The notes: generated by a model from the letters alone, not told the origin. DNA of 64,000 bases from Pseudomonadota bacterium (GCA_021790515.1 JAJYHV010000049.1:1-64000), one strand, 5' to 3'. Positions 46,380 to 57,128 are shown, counted from the stretch's first letter. A program made the numbers and translations.

Positions 46380-47534
46380 TCACCAATTTTGGCCGTAACC
46401 CAGCAAACCCATCAAGCTACGCATCAGCAACATGGTCATATACGGTAAAATTCGCTGATACCATGGGCGGTTGCGCCAACCGTCTTCTTCAACCCATTTC
46501 CCGCCATTGTGTATGGTGCGTTGCAGCGCAGCAGACAGTTCTGCCGCAAACCGCGGGCTGTCAATCAACAGATTGGCCTCACGCGCCAGCAACAAACTGA
46601 ATGGGTCGATATTACTCGACCCGACTGTTGCCCAATGGCCGTCTATGACAGCCACTTTGGCGTGCAGAAACCCGCGATGAAACTCACAGATTTTTACGCC
46701 GGACGCCAACAAGCTGCCATACCAGGCTTGTGTCGCATACTGCAACAAACGATGATCCGGCTGCCATTGCAACAACAATATAACCTCCACACCGCGTTGC
46801 GCTGCCTCCATCAATGCACGGCGAAAACGCAGACCGGGCAAGAAATAGGCATTGGCGATCAGTACCGTTTGTGTTGCCGCAGCAATCGCAGACAAATAGG
46901 CTTCTTCTATGTCCCAGCGATAGCGCAGGTTATCACGTATGACATAAGCCGTTTTTTCTTCTCCGGTCCGCACGGCATCTGCCACTGTCGTTGCATGTTC
47001 TTCATGAGCGGCATATCCATGCACCCAGGCAACAAACATCCATAAGCGCCGCACGTCGTCCGCAATCTGTCTGACCACCTCACCCTGTACGCGCACCGCG
47101 TAATCATGGCGTGGCGGTCTGAATGCATTCATATCATCGATGATATTGATACCGCCAATAAACGCCAACCGGTTATCCACCACGACAACCTTGCGGTGCA
47201 TGCGCCGCAACCGGTAACGACGCAATGAAAAACGCGAGCGCTCCGGGTGAAATACCAGCCATTCTACCCCCGCCGCCTCCATCCCGCCCACCCAGTCAGG
47301 GCTTAAATGGCGCGTACCAAAACCGTCAACCATGACACGGACAGTCACGCCACGACGTGCGGCTGCCGCCAATGTCGTCGCTACTGCACGTCCGATTGTG
47401 TCCTCTGCAAAAATGTAGGTTTGCAGATAAACGATCTGCTCTGCTGCGTCAATGGCCGCCTGCAACGCCGGGAAATATGCGATTCCATTTTCCAGCAAAT
47501 CAACCTGATTATGCTGCGTCCAGATTTCTGTCAT
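46380..47534 (-). CDS. clsB: Cardiolipin synthase ClsB-like (phospholipase D family)
   Basis: 384 residues with two HKD motifs: MHRKVVVVDNRLAFIGGIN near 112 and LHAKVAVIDGHWATVGSSN near 290. ClsB makes cardiolipin from phosphatidylglycerol. No N-terminal membrane helix is present, consistent with ClsB rather than ClsA. The start overlaps the ybhP-like gene by 4 nt, the same pairing as ybhP-ybhO in E. coli. Confidence 0.9.
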   Translation of the reverse strand: MTEIWTQHNQVDLLENGIAYFPALQAAIDAAEQIVYLQTYIFAEDTIGRAVATTLAAAARRGVTVRVMVDGFGTRHLSPDWVGGMEAAGVEWLVFHPERSRFSLRRYRLRRMHRKVVVVDNRLAFIGGINIIDDMNAFRPPRHDYAVRVQGEVVRQIADDVRRLWMFVAWVHGYAAHEEHATTVADAVRTGEEKTAYVIRDNLRYRWDIEEAYLSAIAAATQTVLIANAYFLPGLRFRRALMEAAQRGVEVILLLQWQPDHRLLQYATQAWYGSLLASGVKICEFHRGFLHAKVAVIDGHWATVGSSNIDPFSLLLAREANLLIDSPRFAAELSAALQRTIHNGGKWVEEDGWRNRPWYQRILPYMTMLLMRSLMGLLGYGQNW

Positions 47535-48283
47535 GACGTCATCAATGTCGCCGTTAACACAGCATGATCCGAGCGGCGCCGGCTACCATTCGCTCTCAAC
47601 ACCTGCGCATCCATTACCTGCCATCCACGCACATAAATCCTGTCCAGCGACAACAGCGGGAAATGCGCCGGAAAGCTTTTTGCGGTTTGTCCGTATACGC
47701 TCACGAACACTTCCTGCAATCCCGCAGCAGCAGCAAAATAGCGACCAGCATTGCCACGCCAATCATTAAAATCCCCGGCAACAATCAAACGGGCATCTGT
47801 CGGCACAGATTCCTGCACACGTTGCCGCAACATGACCAATTGACGACGACGGCTCTGTTCAAACAACGATAGATGCACGCACATCAAATGCACGGGTTCG
47901 ATCAGGTGTGGAACAACGATTTGCGCATGCAGCAAGCCGCGAGATTCAAACGCATGCGCGGAAATGTCCAGGTTTTCACTGGCCACGACAGGATAGCGCG
48001 ACAAAATGGCATTACCATGATGTCCGGCGCCATAGATTGCATTTTTCCCATACACATGGTTTTCCCACTCGTGTTCTGCCAGAAATTCATGCTGCGACAC
48101 GGGCGGCCAATTACGCCAGCGTTGCGCGTGTCCTGTATGCCTGCCCTGCACTTCCTGCAAAAACACAATATCCGCCTGCAAAGCCTGTAATTGGTCGCGC
48201 AATTCATGAATAACCATGTGCCGGTTGAAATACGAAAATCCTTTGTGGATATTATAACTCGCTATCCGCAATGATATTTTCAT
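47531..48283 (-). CDS. Endonuclease/exonuclease/phosphatase family protein, YbhP-like
   Basis: 250 residues. The metal-dependent phosphodiesterase fold shows RIASYNIHKGF at the start, VFLQEVQG near 43, VAGDFNDWRG near 172 and RRSDHAVLTATL at the end (His/Asp catalytic pair). Substrate unknown; the link with clsB suggests a lipid-related phosphodiester, but this is inference. Confidence 0.85.
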   Translation of the reverse strand: MKISLRIASYNIHKGFSYFNRHMVIHELRDQLQALQADIVFLQEVQGRHTGHAQRWRNWPPVSQHEFLAEHEWENHVYGKNAIYGAGHHGNAILSRYPVVASENLDISAHAFESRGLLHAQIVVPHLIEPVHLMCVHLSLFEQSRRRQLVMLRQRVQESVPTDARLIVAGDFNDWRGNAGRYFAAAAGLQEVFVSVYGQTAKSFPAHFPLLSLDRIYVRGWQVMDAQVLRANGSRRRSDHAVLTATLMTS

Positions 48284-48321
48284 GGTAAATGGTCGGTGTT
48301 TGCCTGGTAATGTACTTGAAA

Positions 48322-49392
48322 TCAGCGCGCTGCCCGCCGCAACATCACGATGCCAACCAGCAAAAACACAAAAGTCGGCAGAGTGACGCTAAACCATGGC
48401 GCCCAATTATTGAGCAACCCCATATAGGCGAACAAGCGGTTAAACAAGTGGTACCCCAAACCAGCCATGATACCGGCAAACACCCGTGTACTGACCGATC
48501 CCGCGCGAGGCCGGTGCCAGGCAAAGGGCATTGCCAGCAATAACATCACCGGAGCGGCCAAAGGGTATACCAATTTGCTCCACAAGGCGATTTCATAACG
48601 TTGATCAGGTTGATGATTGGCGCGCAAGTGCAGAACATACGCCCACAAATCAGGCGCAGACATTTTTTCAGGCGCAATCAGCAAAACATTCATGATGGCT
48701 GGCGTCAAAACAGATTGCCATTGCCGGCTGGGCAAATGGACGACCTGAATGCCTGTAGTATTAAAATCCGTCTCGGCAATCTGGCGCAACAGCCAGACGT
48801 TATCATGCAAAAAATCACCCCGCGCTGCATTGACAATGCGCAACAAACGAAAGGCATCGTCAAACGTATAAATGTTGACGTCGCGCAGATTTCCATCCGC
48901 TGTAATTTCACGCACATTGATAAACTGATCGTGATCACGCACCCACACGCCAGAACGAAACGCCTGGGCGACAAGTTGATGCGTCGCCTTCAGTTTCATC
49001 TGTTCCGCATAGCGATCGGTCGCCGGTGCCACGACCTCGCCCAGAATCAGCGTCAATACCGTAAAAATCAACCCAATCCCCATCAAGTATACGGCAATAC
49101 GCTGCATGGACAATCCGGAAGCAAGCATGATGGTCAATTCAGAGTTGGTCACCATACGGGACAACGCCAGCAAACTGCCAATCAGCGCCGCAACCGGCAA
49201 CAAATCATACAGATGTCCCGGCACATTCAGTGTCACATACAACAGCACACGGGCAAAGCCATATCCTCCTTTACCCATGACATCGAGTTCGTTGATAAAA
49301 TCAAACAGGGCAAACAGAGCGGCCAGCGCAGCGAACACAAAAAAAGAAGCCGTTAATACTTCCCGCATCAGGTAAGTCACCAGAATCCGCAT
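48322..49392 (-). CDS. lptG: LPS export permease LptG
   Basis: 357 residues, YjgP/YjgQ family with six membrane helices in two groups around a periplasmic beta-jellyroll. MRILVTYLMREVLTASFFVF, the conserved coupling region 'GSLLALSRMVTNSELTIM' near 90 and the C-terminal helices are typical. With LptF and LptB it extracts lipopolysaccharide from the inner membrane. ATG 49392 was chosen; it overlaps the lptF stop by 1 nt. Confidence 0.93.
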   Translation of the reverse strand: MRILVTYLMREVLTASFFVFAALAALFALFDFINELDVMGKGGYGFARVLLYVTLNVPGHLYDLLPVAALIGSLLALSRMVTNSELTIMLASGLSMQRIAVYLMGIGLIFTVLTLILGEVVAPATDRYAEQMKLKATHQLVAQAFRSGVWVRDHDQFINVREITADGNLRDVNIYTFDDAFRLLRIVNAARGDFLHDNVWLLRQIAETDFNTTGIQVVHLPSRQWQSVLTPAIMNVLLIAPEKMSAPDLWAYVLHLRANHQPDQRYEIALWSKLVYPLAAPVMLLLAMPFAWHRPRAGSVSTRVFAGIMAGLGYHLFNRLFAYMGLLNNWAPWFSVTLPTFVFLLVGIVMLRRAAR

Positions 49393-50468
49393 CAACGCCA
49401 CCCCAATTGCCGCAACGTGGTGCGTTGCCAGAACATGAATACCGCCAAACCGAGCATCAGCACATGCAAACCCGCCAAACCCAGCAAAAAGGACAGATGC
49501 CCCTGCCAAACCCAAGACTGCATGATACCCAACAGATTATTGTAAATCACAAACACCAGCAGGCCGAGAATCAGCGTAAATGATCGTCCGGCGCGAGGGT
49601 TGACAAAACTCAAGGGTACTGCCAGTAAAGCCAGCACCAGCGCACTCAACGGAAATCCGGCGCGCCAGACGAACTCGGCCTGATTGATATTATTCGGGTG
49701 ACGCAACAGTTCCACCGTTGACGTTGCATTTGCACCATAATCGCGGTGCAGAATCACCGTCTGAGGTAAAATGTGCATCCAGTATTCGCCAAACTCAGAG
49801 ATCTTATAATCGGCCTGTCCGGCATTTCCCTCGTAACGGCGCCCGTTTTCCAGCACCAGATAACGCTCGCCATTCGCCAATTGCCGATGCACGCCGGTTT
49901 GGGCCACGGTAATCCCCAATGCGTGATTATCCACCGATTGCACGAATATATTCTTGATTTGCGACCCGTTCTCCGCCAGTGATTCGACAAAATACACACT
50001 GTCCGACTGCTTGGCTTCCGTAAACATACCCGGCGAAATTATCGACAATTCATCGCGCCGATTCAGCATTTGCCGAAAATCGTCCTTTTTACTCAGTGCC
50101 CATGGGATGACCGCAAAATCCAATACCGCAATCGTCAAGACAATGGGTAAGGCAAACACAAGAACCGGCCGTATCCAACGCCACAAACTGACGCCGGCGC
50201 CAGCCCAGATAGCCATTTCACTATCACGATATGCGCGCGCAAATACCGAAATAACCGCAATGAACAACGTCAATGACAGAATCAATGGTAAAAAATTGAA
50301 AACACCAAACCCCAGGAAGGCCAGCACGGCATCAATAGCCAATTCGCCATGTGCGGCATCACCCAGCAAGCGAATCAACAAGGTAGTCGTCGTAATGGTT
50401 AATAAAATCAGAAAGACGCCAACATAATTGAAAACCAGTTCACGCCACAACGCGCGCTCGTATAGCAT
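49392..50468 (-). CDS. lptF: LPS export permease LptF
   Basis: 358 residues. YERALWRELVFNYVGVFLIL opens the protein and 'ARAYRDSEMAIWAGAGVSL' near 90 is the LptB-contacting coupling helix. Paired with lptG and divergent from pepA, the standard arrangement in betaproteobacteria and gammaproteobacteria. Confidence 0.94.
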   Translation of the reverse strand: MLYERALWRELVFNYVGVFLILLTITTTTLLIRLLGDAAHGELAIDAVLAFLGFGVFNFLPLILSLTLFIAVISVFARAYRDSEMAIWAGAGVSLWRWIRPVLVFALPIVLTIAVLDFAVIPWALSKKDDFRQMLNRRDELSIISPGMFTEAKQSDSVYFVESLAENGSQIKNIFVQSVDNHALGITVAQTGVHRQLANGERYLVLENGRRYEGNAGQADYKISEFGEYWMHILPQTVILHRDYGANATSTVELLRHPNNINQAEFVWRAGFPLSALVLALLAVPLSFVNPRAGRSFTLILGLLVFVIYNNLLGIMQSWVWQGHLSFLLGLAGLHVLMLGLAVFMFWQRTTLRQLGWR

Positions 50469-50554
50469 GACCAGACTTAAATTTTTGACATTTGACGAAA
50501 GACTGCAAATAATGCAGGGGTTATCTTCTTTTTCATTCGGACACTCGAGCCATC

Positions 50555-52045
50555 ATGGAACTCACCATCAAATACACCCCACTGGAAAAACAACGTGCTG
50601 CCTGCATTATCGTCGGCATTTACGAATCGCGCCAATTATCCGCCAGCGCACAGATTTTGAACAGCATCAGCGAAGGATATTTGGACAAAATCCTGTCCAC
50701 CGGCGACATGGATGGCCAAAAAGGCAGCACATTGCTCCTGCATCATGTACCTCGCATCACCAGCGAACGGGTATTGCTGGTCGGGTTGGGCAAAGCCGAG
50801 TCGCTCGATGGCAGAACATGGCTGACTGCCATGCAATCCGCCATTACTGCGCTTTTTGCCAGCGCGGCCAATACGGCTGCATTCTATTGTCTCGACGAGA
50901 CCGTCGCAGAGCACAGTAACGAATGGAAAATAGAACAATTGGCGCTTTTGCTGCGCGCACAAGCGTTCCAGCCCGGAAAACTGAAAAAGAAACCGGAAAC
51001 ACCGGCAAAAATTCCGAAAAAAATCAGTTTTGTCGTTGCCGAGAACGAATCATCAACCGCCAAAGCCACCCTTGATCTCGCTGTTGCCATTGCCAGCGGG
51101 ATGGAGCTTGCGAAAGATCTGGGCAATTTGCCCGGCAATATCTGCACGCCCGAGTATCTGGCTGGACAAGCAAAAAAACTTGCCAAAGAGTTTCAGCTCG
51201 ACTGCGAGATTCTCGAACGCAAAGACATGGAAAAACTTGGCATGAATGCCTTGTTGGCTGTCGCACAGGGCAGCAGCCAACCGCCAAAATTCATTCTGGT
51301 GCATTATCATGGCGGTAAATCCGCGCAAGCACCGATCGTACTGGTCGGTAAAGGCATTACGTTTGATGCGGGTGGCATTTCACTCAAACCCGCAGCCGAA
51401 ATGGACGAAATGAAATATGACATGGGCGGAGCGGCCAGCGTACTCGGTGCGTTACAAGCCTGTGCCACACTGAAATTACCCATCAACCTGACCATTGCCA
51501 TCCCCAGCTGCGAAAACCTGCCCGATGGCATGGCCGTCAAACCAGGCGACATCGTCACCACGATGTCTGGCCAGACAGTCGAAATTCTCAACACCGACGC
51601 AGAAGGCCGCCTGATTCTGTGCGATGCACTGACTTATGTCGAACGCTTCAAACCCGCAGTAGTCATTGATGTCGCCACTTTGACTGGCGCGTGTGTCATT
51701 GCACTGGGACACCATGCCACCGGTCTGTTCAGCAATCAGGAAGCATTATCTATCGAGCTGGAACAAGCCGGACTGGCAGCACACGATCGGGCATGGCCAT
51801 TACCGCTTTGGGACGACTACCAGAACCAGTTGGACAGCAATTTTGCCGACATCGGCAACATTGGTGGCCGACCGGCCGGTTCGATTACCGCTGCCTGCTT
51901 CCTGTCACGGTTTACCAAGGCATATACTTGGGCACACCTGGACATTGCAGGCACCGCCTGGAAATCCGGCAAAGAAAAAGGCAGCACCGGACGCCCCGTT
52001 CCCTTGCTCACCCACTTCCTCGCCAAACGCGCCAACAAAGTGTGA
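50555..52045 (+). CDS. pepA: Leucyl aminopeptidase PepA
   Basis: 496 residues, family M17. The catalytic domain contains VGKGITFDAGGISLKPAAEMDEMKYDMGG near 265-290 (metal-binding Lys/Asp) and the signature NTDAEGRLILCDALTY near 345. It removes N-terminal residues from peptides and in E. coli also binds DNA. Its promoter region is shared with lptF; holC follows after 7 bp. Confidence 0.95.
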   Translation: MELTIKYTPLEKQRAACIIVGIYESRQLSASAQILNSISEGYLDKILSTGDMDGQKGSTLLLHHVPRITSERVLLVGLGKAESLDGRTWLTAMQSAITALFASAANTAAFYCLDETVAEHSNEWKIEQLALLLRAQAFQPGKLKKKPETPAKIPKKISFVVAENESSTAKATLDLAVAIASGMELAKDLGNLPGNICTPEYLAGQAKKLAKEFQLDCEILERKDMEKLGMNALLAVAQGSSQPPKFILVHYHGGKSAQAPIVLVGKGITFDAGGISLKPAAEMDEMKYDMGGAASVLGALQACATLKLPINLTIAIPSCENLPDGMAVKPGDIVTTMSGQTVEILNTDAEGRLILCDALTYVERFKPAVVIDVATLTGACVIALGHHATGLFSNQEALSIELEQAGLAAHDRAWPLPLWDDYQNQLDSNFADIGNIGGRPAGSITAACFLSRFTKAYTWAHLDIAGTAWKSGKEKGSTGRPVPLLTHFLAKRANKV

Positions 52046-52052
52046 TCAAGGC

Positions 52053-52475
52053 ATGACAGAAGTTCATTTCTACTCTGGTGTCGCCAACCGGTTGGTCATG
52101 GCGCAGCGCGTGGCTCACAAAGCCTGGCAGCAAGCCAAGTGGGTCATCGTGTATGCGGAGGACACCGCACTGCTCGACGAACTGGATCATGACTGGTGGC
52201 AGTCCCCTGTCACCAGTTTCATGCCGCATGCGCGTGCCGGCATGGGACACGCGCACGCCACGCCCATCGTCCTCACCAATGCAGCAGAGGGTTTGCCACA
52301 CCATGATGTCCTCATCAACCTGTCTGCGGAAACACCCGGTTTCTTTAGCCGTTTCGACCGCTTGGTGGAAATCGTCAGTGTCAATCAGACAGACCGTCAA
52401 ACAGCGCGCCAGCGCTGGCGCTTTTATCAAGAACGCGGTTATGCGTTGCACAACCACAACATGGCAGAAACATGA
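52053..52475 (+). CDS. holC: DNA polymerase III subunit chi HolC
   Basis: 140 residues. TEVHFYSGVANRLVMAQRVAHKA and the C-terminal FDRLVEIVSVNQTDRQTARQRWRFY are typical of chi, which links the clamp loader to SSB and, in E. coli, binds YoaA. Start ATG 52053 follows pepA; the frame is open into pepA but that part is not conserved. The stop overlaps the next gene. Confidence 0.92.
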   Translation: MTEVHFYSGVANRLVMAQRVAHKAWQQAKWVIVYAEDTALLDELDHDWWQSPVTSFMPHARAGMGHAHATPIVLTNAAEGLPHHDVLINLSAETPGFFSRFDRLVEIVSVNQTDRQTARQRWRFYQERGYALHNHNMAET

Positions 52476-52867
52476 TGCAAGACCCCGTGCTGGAAAAAAT
52501 GCAGCAACTGATGCAAAAATATCAGGGACAACCCGACAGCACACCAGCTGCCAGAAGCCTTGTCACAGGCAATGCCGTGCCCGTACTGAGGAATATCGTG
52601 AAACTGGGGGACGCCATTCCCCCTCAACGCGACACCACAGATGCTCCATTTCTGTCCACGACGCTGATCAACACCCTGCATAGCCAGATTGAACAGGAAT
52701 TGCAAGCGCAACTCAAGCCGTTACTGGCTGAACATTTACAACGGGTCCTGACCCAAGCCATTGCAAACAGCCTGCCCGAACTGCAGCAACAATTCCAGAC
52801 CCTGATTCACGACAGTGTGCAACATGCACTGGACAGGCAAGGGTTACCAACTCGCGATAAATCATGA
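52472..52867 (+). CDS. Small protein of unknown function between holC and valS
   Basis: 131 residues, not recognised. The N-terminal half is polar and proline-containing (QGQPDSTPAAR); the C-terminal half is a predicted amphipathic helix, Gln/Leu-rich (residues ~70-120), suggesting a coiled coil. No membrane segment or cysteine pair. The start overlaps the holC stop by 4 nt (two adjacent ATGs), so it is translated with holC. The 115-bp gap before valS is AT-rich and holds no gene. Confidence 0.7.
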   Translation: MMQDPVLEKMQQLMQKYQGQPDSTPAARSLVTGNAVPVLRNIVKLGDAIPPQRDTTDAPFLSTTLINTLHSQIEQELQAQLKPLLAEHLQRVLTQAIANSLPELQQQFQTLIHDSVQHALDRQGLPTRDKS

Positions 52868-52982
52868 CGTGTGGAACACGTTTTAATGGTATAGTTGAGT
52901 AATGCAATGCAACATATTGATATAAATATATTTCATTATACGAAACTCTAATACCCAATCGACCACCCAATCACAGAATAAT

Positions 52983-55730
52983 ATGGAACTCGCTAAAAGT
53001 TTTGAACCACAAACAATCGAATCACGCTGGTATCAGCAATGGGAATCGTCTGGTTATTTTCGCCCCGCACAGGATAACCGGCAGCCAGCCTATTGCATCA
53101 TGCTGCCGCCTCCCAATGTCACCGGCACCCTGCACATGGGGCACGCCTTCCAGCACACCCTGATGGACGCCCTCATTCGCCATCATCGCATGATGGGCAA
53201 TAACACCCTGTGGCAACCCGGTACCGATCATGCGGGTATCGCCACCCAGATCGTGGTCGAGCGTCAATTGGAGAGTCAGGGACTTTCTCGCCACGACCTT
53301 GGTCGCGCTGCCTTCATTGAAAAAGTATGGCAATGGAAAGGACAATCCGGTTCCACCATCACCACCCAGATGCGGCGTCTCGGCACATCATGCGATTGGG
53401 AACGTGAACGATTTACCATGGACGAAGGGCTATCCAAAGCTGTTACCGAAGTGTTCGTGCGCCTGCACCGCGAAGGCTTGATCTACCGTGGTCAACGCCT
53501 GGTCAACTGGGATCCAGTCTTGGGCACAGCGGTTTCCGATCTCGAAGTCATCGCCAGCGAAGAAGACGGATTTTTGTGGCATATCCTGTACGCCATCGAC
53601 GGAGAAAAGGGGTTTGTCGAAGTCGCCACCACCCGTCCAGAAACCCTGTTTGGTGATGTGGCAGTAGCGGTTCACCCCGACGACGAACGCTACCGACACC
53701 TGATTGGCCGCACAGTGCGCATCCCGGTGGCCGAACGCAGTATTCCGGTCATCGCCGACACCTATGTTGACCCAAGCTTCGGCACCGGCATTGTCAAAAT
53801 CACGCCGGCACACGACTTCAACGATTACGCCGTGGGCGAACGGCATCACCTTGCACCCATCGCCATCATGACACCCGATGCGCGCCTGAACGAACGGTGT
53901 CCCGCCGACTATCAAGGACTGGACCGTTATGTGGCACGGGAAAAGCTCATTGCCGCATTACAGGCGCAGGGACAATTGGCCGCGACCAAACCACACAAAT
54001 TGATGGTGCCGCGCGGTGACCGCAGCCAGGCGGTCATCGAACCCTTGCTCACGGAACAATGGTTCGTCGCTACCAAGGGACTTGCCGAACGGGCGCTGAA
54101 TGCAGTAACGAGCGGTGAACTGCGTTTCGTGCCGGAAAACTGGACCACCACCTACCGTCAGTGGCTGGAAAATATTCAGGATTGGTGTATTTCCCGCCAG
54201 TTGTGGTGGGGACACCAGATTCCCGCCTGGTATGACGAGGATGGCCATGTTTATGTTGCTCACACCGAAGCAGAAGCACGCCAACAGGCTGGCGGCAAAC
54301 CGCTGCGCCGTGACGAAGATGTACTCGACACCTGGTTCTCCTCTGCCCTGTGGCCATTTTCAACGCTGGGCTGGCCGGACAAGACGCCAGAACTGGACCA
54401 TTTCCTGCCCGGTGCCGTACTGGTAACAGGCTTCGACATCATCTTTTTCTGGGTTGCCCGCATGGTGATGATGTCACTGCACTTCACCGGCAAGGTTCCC
54501 TTCCGGGAAGTTTATGTCACCGGATTGGTTCGCGACGCCCATGGCGATAAAATGTCCAAATCCAAAGGCAATGTCATCGACCCGCTGGATTTGATTGACG
54601 GCATCAGTCTGGACGCCCTGATTACCAAGCGCACTACCGGCATGATGAATCCCAAACAGGCCGAACGCATTGCCGCTCAGACACGCAAAGATTATCCACA
54701 CGGTTTCACGCCCGTCGGCACTGACGCGCTGCGTTTTACTTTTGCCAGCCTCGCCACCCATGGTCGCGATATCAAGTTCGATTTGCAACGCGCCGACGGC
54801 TACCGCAACTTTTGTAACAAACTGTGGAACGCCACCCGTTTCGTCCTCATGAACTGTGCCGGACAAGATACCGGCATCGATGAAACCCTGCCGATAGAAC
54901 GTAGCTTTGCCGATCGCTGGATCATTGGCCATCTGCAACAAACCGAGCAAGAAATCACGCAAGCATTCATCGAATACCGCTTCGACATGGTTGCCCGCCA
55001 CCTGTATCAATTTATCTGGGATGATTATTGCGACTGGTATCTCGAACTGGCCAAAGTACAATTACAACACGGCAATGCTGCCCAGCACCGCGCCACCCGG
55101 CGCACACTGGTTCGCGTACTGGAAACGGCCTTGCGGCTTGCGCATCCGCTCATCCCGTTCATCACGGAAGAATTATGGCAACATATCGCGCCACTATGCG
55201 GAAAACAGGAGAAAAGCATCATGCTGCAACCTTGGCCTCAAGCCAACCTTGCCGCAATTGATACTCAAGCTGATCAGGACATGGCATTGCTCATGCAATT
55301 CGTGGGGACGATACGTACCTTGCGCAGCAGCATGGGAATTTCTCCCGCGCAAAAAATAGCGCTCATCATCGCCGGAAACCCGGCACCCCTTGCCGTGTTA
55401 CATACCAGCATCATCGCGCTGGCAAAACTCGACAGCCTGACCTTGCAAGAACAGCTTCCTGCCAGCAATGCCCCTGTTTCCGTTGTGGGAGAATGGCAGC
55501 TTATGCCAGACATTCGCATCGACCGGGCAACAGAAATCGCGCGACTGGACAAGGAAATCGCCCGCCTGCAAAGCGAAATCGACAAGTGTACCAATAAACT
55601 CGACAATGCAGCATTCACGGCACGCGCACCAGCAGCGGTGGTCGAACAAGAACAGCAACGTTTGCAACAATTTCGCGACACCCTGGAAAAACTGCTGCCG
55701 CAACGGGAACAGATGGAACAAAGCGAATAA
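52983..55730 (+). CDS. valS: Valine--tRNA ligase ValS
   Basis: 915 residues, class I synthetase. The HIGH motif is in [16 protein letters not shown] near 44 and KMSKS in [13 protein letters not shown] near 520; [10 protein letters not shown] is near 405. An editing domain ([19 protein letters not shown]) removes mischarged threonine. The C-terminal coiled coil ([16 protein letters not shown] to the end) contacts tRNA. The upstream gap shows TTGATA in an AT-rich region, a possible promoter. Confidence 0.97.
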   Translation: MELAKSFEPQTIESRWYQQWESSGYFRPAQDNRQPAYCIMLPPPNVTGTLHMGHAFQHTLMDALIRHHRMMGNNTLWQPGTDHAGIATQIVVERQLESQGLSRHDLGRAAFIEKVWQWKGQSGSTITTQMRRLGTSCDWERERFTMDEGLSKAVTEVFVRLHREGLIYRGQRLVNWDPVLGTAVSDLEVIASEEDGFLWHILYAIDGEKGFVEVATTRPETLFGDVAVAVHPDDERYRHLIGRTVRIPVAERSIPVIADTYVDPSFGTGIVKITPAHDFNDYAVGERHHLAPIAIMTPDARLNERCPADYQGLDRYVAREKLIAALQAQGQLAATKPHKLMVPRGDRSQAVIEPLLTEQWFVATKGLAERALNAVTSGELRFVPENWTTTYRQWLENIQDWCISRQLWWGHQIPAWYDEDGHVYVAHTEAEARQQAGGKPLRRDEDVLDTWFSSALWPFSTLGWPDKTPELDHFLPGAVLVTGFDIIFFWVARMVMMSLHFTGKVPFREVYVTGLVRDAHGDKMSKSKGNVIDPLDLIDGISLDALITKRTTGMMNPKQAERIAAQTRKDYPHGFTPVGTDALRFTFASLATHGRDIKFDLQRADGYRNFCNKLWNATRFVLMNCAGQDTGIDETLPIERSFADRWIIGHLQQTEQEITQAFIEYRFDMVARHLYQFIWDDYCDWYLELAKVQLQHGNAAQHRATRRTLVRVLETALRLAHPLIPFITEELWQHIAPLCGKQEKSIMLQPWPQANLAAIDTQADQDMALLMQFVGTIRTLRSSMGISPAQKIALIIAGNPAPLAVLHTSIIALAKLDSLTLQEQLPASNAPVSVVGEWQLMPDIRIDRATEIARLDKEIARLQSEIDKCTNKLDNAAFTARAPAAVVEQEQQRLQQFRDTLEKLLPQREQMEQSE

Positions 55731-55746
55731 ATCAAAGCGAACAAGC
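55719..55746. repeat. Degenerate 14-bp tandem duplication
   Basis: CAAAGCGAATAAAT (55719-55732) is followed by CAAAGCGAACAAGC (55733-55746), 11 of 14 matching. It includes the valS stop codon, so the second copy has no coding role. Confidence 0.5.
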
Positions 55747-55769
55747 GGGAGTCGGCAAGCAACTGCCCC

Positions 55770-56873
55770 ATGAAACAATACGCAATATTTTGTACCGTCA
55801 TCGATAACTACGGTGATGCCGCCGTCAGTTGGCGATTGGCACGCCAACTCGCCAACGAACACGGCCTGTCTGTCCGCCTGTGGATTGACGACCTGACGTC
55901 CCTTGCCGCCCTCGAACCGGACGTTGCCCCCAACTCACCCGCGCAAAATGTGGCAGGCGTCGACATCTACCACTGGCGCGAACCCATCGACCCTCACTAC
56001 TTGAGTGCAGTCGATACCATCATTGCCGCTTTTGGCTGCCGCCTGCCTACAACGTATCTGACCGCCATGGCTACCATGCGACCAGCACCGCGCTGGATCA
56101 ATCTGGAATACCTGAGCGCAGAACCCTGGATAGAATCTTGTCATTTATTGCCATCCCCACACCCACAACTGCCCATCACGCAAACATTTGTCTTTCCCGG
56201 TTTTACCGAAAACACGGGTGGATTGTTGCGCGAACACGACCTCATCCAGCGCCGCGATGCATTTCAAAACAACCCTGCCGCACAACACGAATTCTGGCAG
56301 CAACTGGACTGTTACCCGCCACAAAACGCCATCAAGATTTCCTTGTTTGGTTATGCCCATGCGCCCTTATACGACACCTTGCGCGCCTGGACACACACTA
56401 CCCAACCTGTTTGCTGCCTCATTCCACATGGCCCGTTGGCAGAGCAAGCACAAACCCTGCCCGCATGGATAAAACGAACACTGCATCTGCAAATTTTGCC
56501 ATTCATGAGTCAAACCGATTACGACCGCCTGCTATGGGCTTGTGACGCCAATTTTGTACGCGGTGAAGATTCACTGGTACGCGCACTATGGGCCGGCCGG
56601 CCGCTGATTTGGCACATCTACCCCCAGAGCGAAAATACGCACGCCGCCAAACTGGATGCCTTCCTCAACCGTCAATTGGCACATGCCGACACAAACACGA
56701 ACAACATCGTCCGCAGTTTTGCCCAGACATGGAATGGATTGCAGACCGATCCGAATGCAGCACTCGCCTGGCTGCGGCATTTACCCTCACTGCAGGCATT
56801 GCAACGATCCTGGAGCGATGCGCTTTCTGCCCAGACGGATCTGGTTACCCGACTAGAAGCCTGTCGGACTTGA
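55770..56873 (+). CDS. earP: EF-P arginine rhamnosyltransferase EarP
   Basis: 367 residues (DUF2331 family). IFCTVIDNYGDAAVSWRLARQ with the conserved Asp and Tyr, LWIDDLTSL, WINLEYLSAEPW near 108, and the C-terminal FVRGEDSLVRALWAGRPLIW near 250-270 with Arg-Gly-Glu-Asp are the dTDP-rhamnose-binding signatures. EarP rhamnosylates Arg32 of elongation factor P so ribosomes can pass polyproline. The usual neighbour efp is not adjacent; a repeat element follows instead. Confidence 0.93.
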   Translation: MKQYAIFCTVIDNYGDAAVSWRLARQLANEHGLSVRLWIDDLTSLAALEPDVAPNSPAQNVAGVDIYHWREPIDPHYLSAVDTIIAAFGCRLPTTYLTAMATMRPAPRWINLEYLSAEPWIESCHLLPSPHPQLPITQTFVFPGFTENTGGLLREHDLIQRRDAFQNNPAAQHEFWQQLDCYPPQNAIKISLFGYAHAPLYDTLRAWTHTTQPVCCLIPHGPLAEQAQTLPAWIKRTLHLQILPFMSQTDYDRLLWACDANFVRGEDSLVRALWAGRPLIWHIYPQSENTHAAKLDAFLNRQLAHADTNTNNIVRSFAQTWNGLQTDPNAALAWLRHLPSLQALQRSWSDALSAQTDLVTRLEACRT

Positions 56874-56879
56874 TTCGTC

Positions 56880-57050
56880 ATACCCGCATGGGACGGGGCT
56901 TGGTGGGCGAACTGCCGCGTTGCGCCGCTTGTCAAGGCTATTCCTTGGGTACTGACCCAAGGGAGAATAACCCTTGACTGCCCGTCGCGCCTTGCATTTC
57001 ACTCTGCCAAGCCACCGTCGCGACCGTGTAGGAATTAATCAGTGCTTCCC
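56880..57050. mobile_element. MITE-like element, long copy in inverted orientation
   Basis: The right end GGAATTAATCAGTGCTTCCC (57031-57050) is intact, and the interior is the reverse complement of the 3.6-kb copy (GTCGCGAC, CGTCGCGCCTTGCATTTC, the stem-loop CCTTGGGTACTGACCCAAGG near 56951-56970, CGTTGCGCCGCTTG). The left end near earP has diverged and is not recognisable. It lies directly after the earP stop. Confidence 0.65.
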
Positions 57051-57098
57051 TAGAGAAGTCTTGCAGAAAACCGACAGTGCGTCGATTGTCTATCCGGA

Positions 57099-57128
57099 GC
57101 AATTAGGTCACCGGCCTTCAGGCCGGTG
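57099..57128. repeat. 28-bp repeat with GC-rich stem-loop (copy 2)
   Basis: GCAATTAGGT followed by CACCGGCCTTCAGGCCGGTG (57109-57128), an 8-bp stem with loop TTCA. It matches 40157-40184 with one mismatch. It sits between the MITE-like copy and the ihfB terminator, so two mobile-type remnants are stacked here. Confidence 0.6.
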
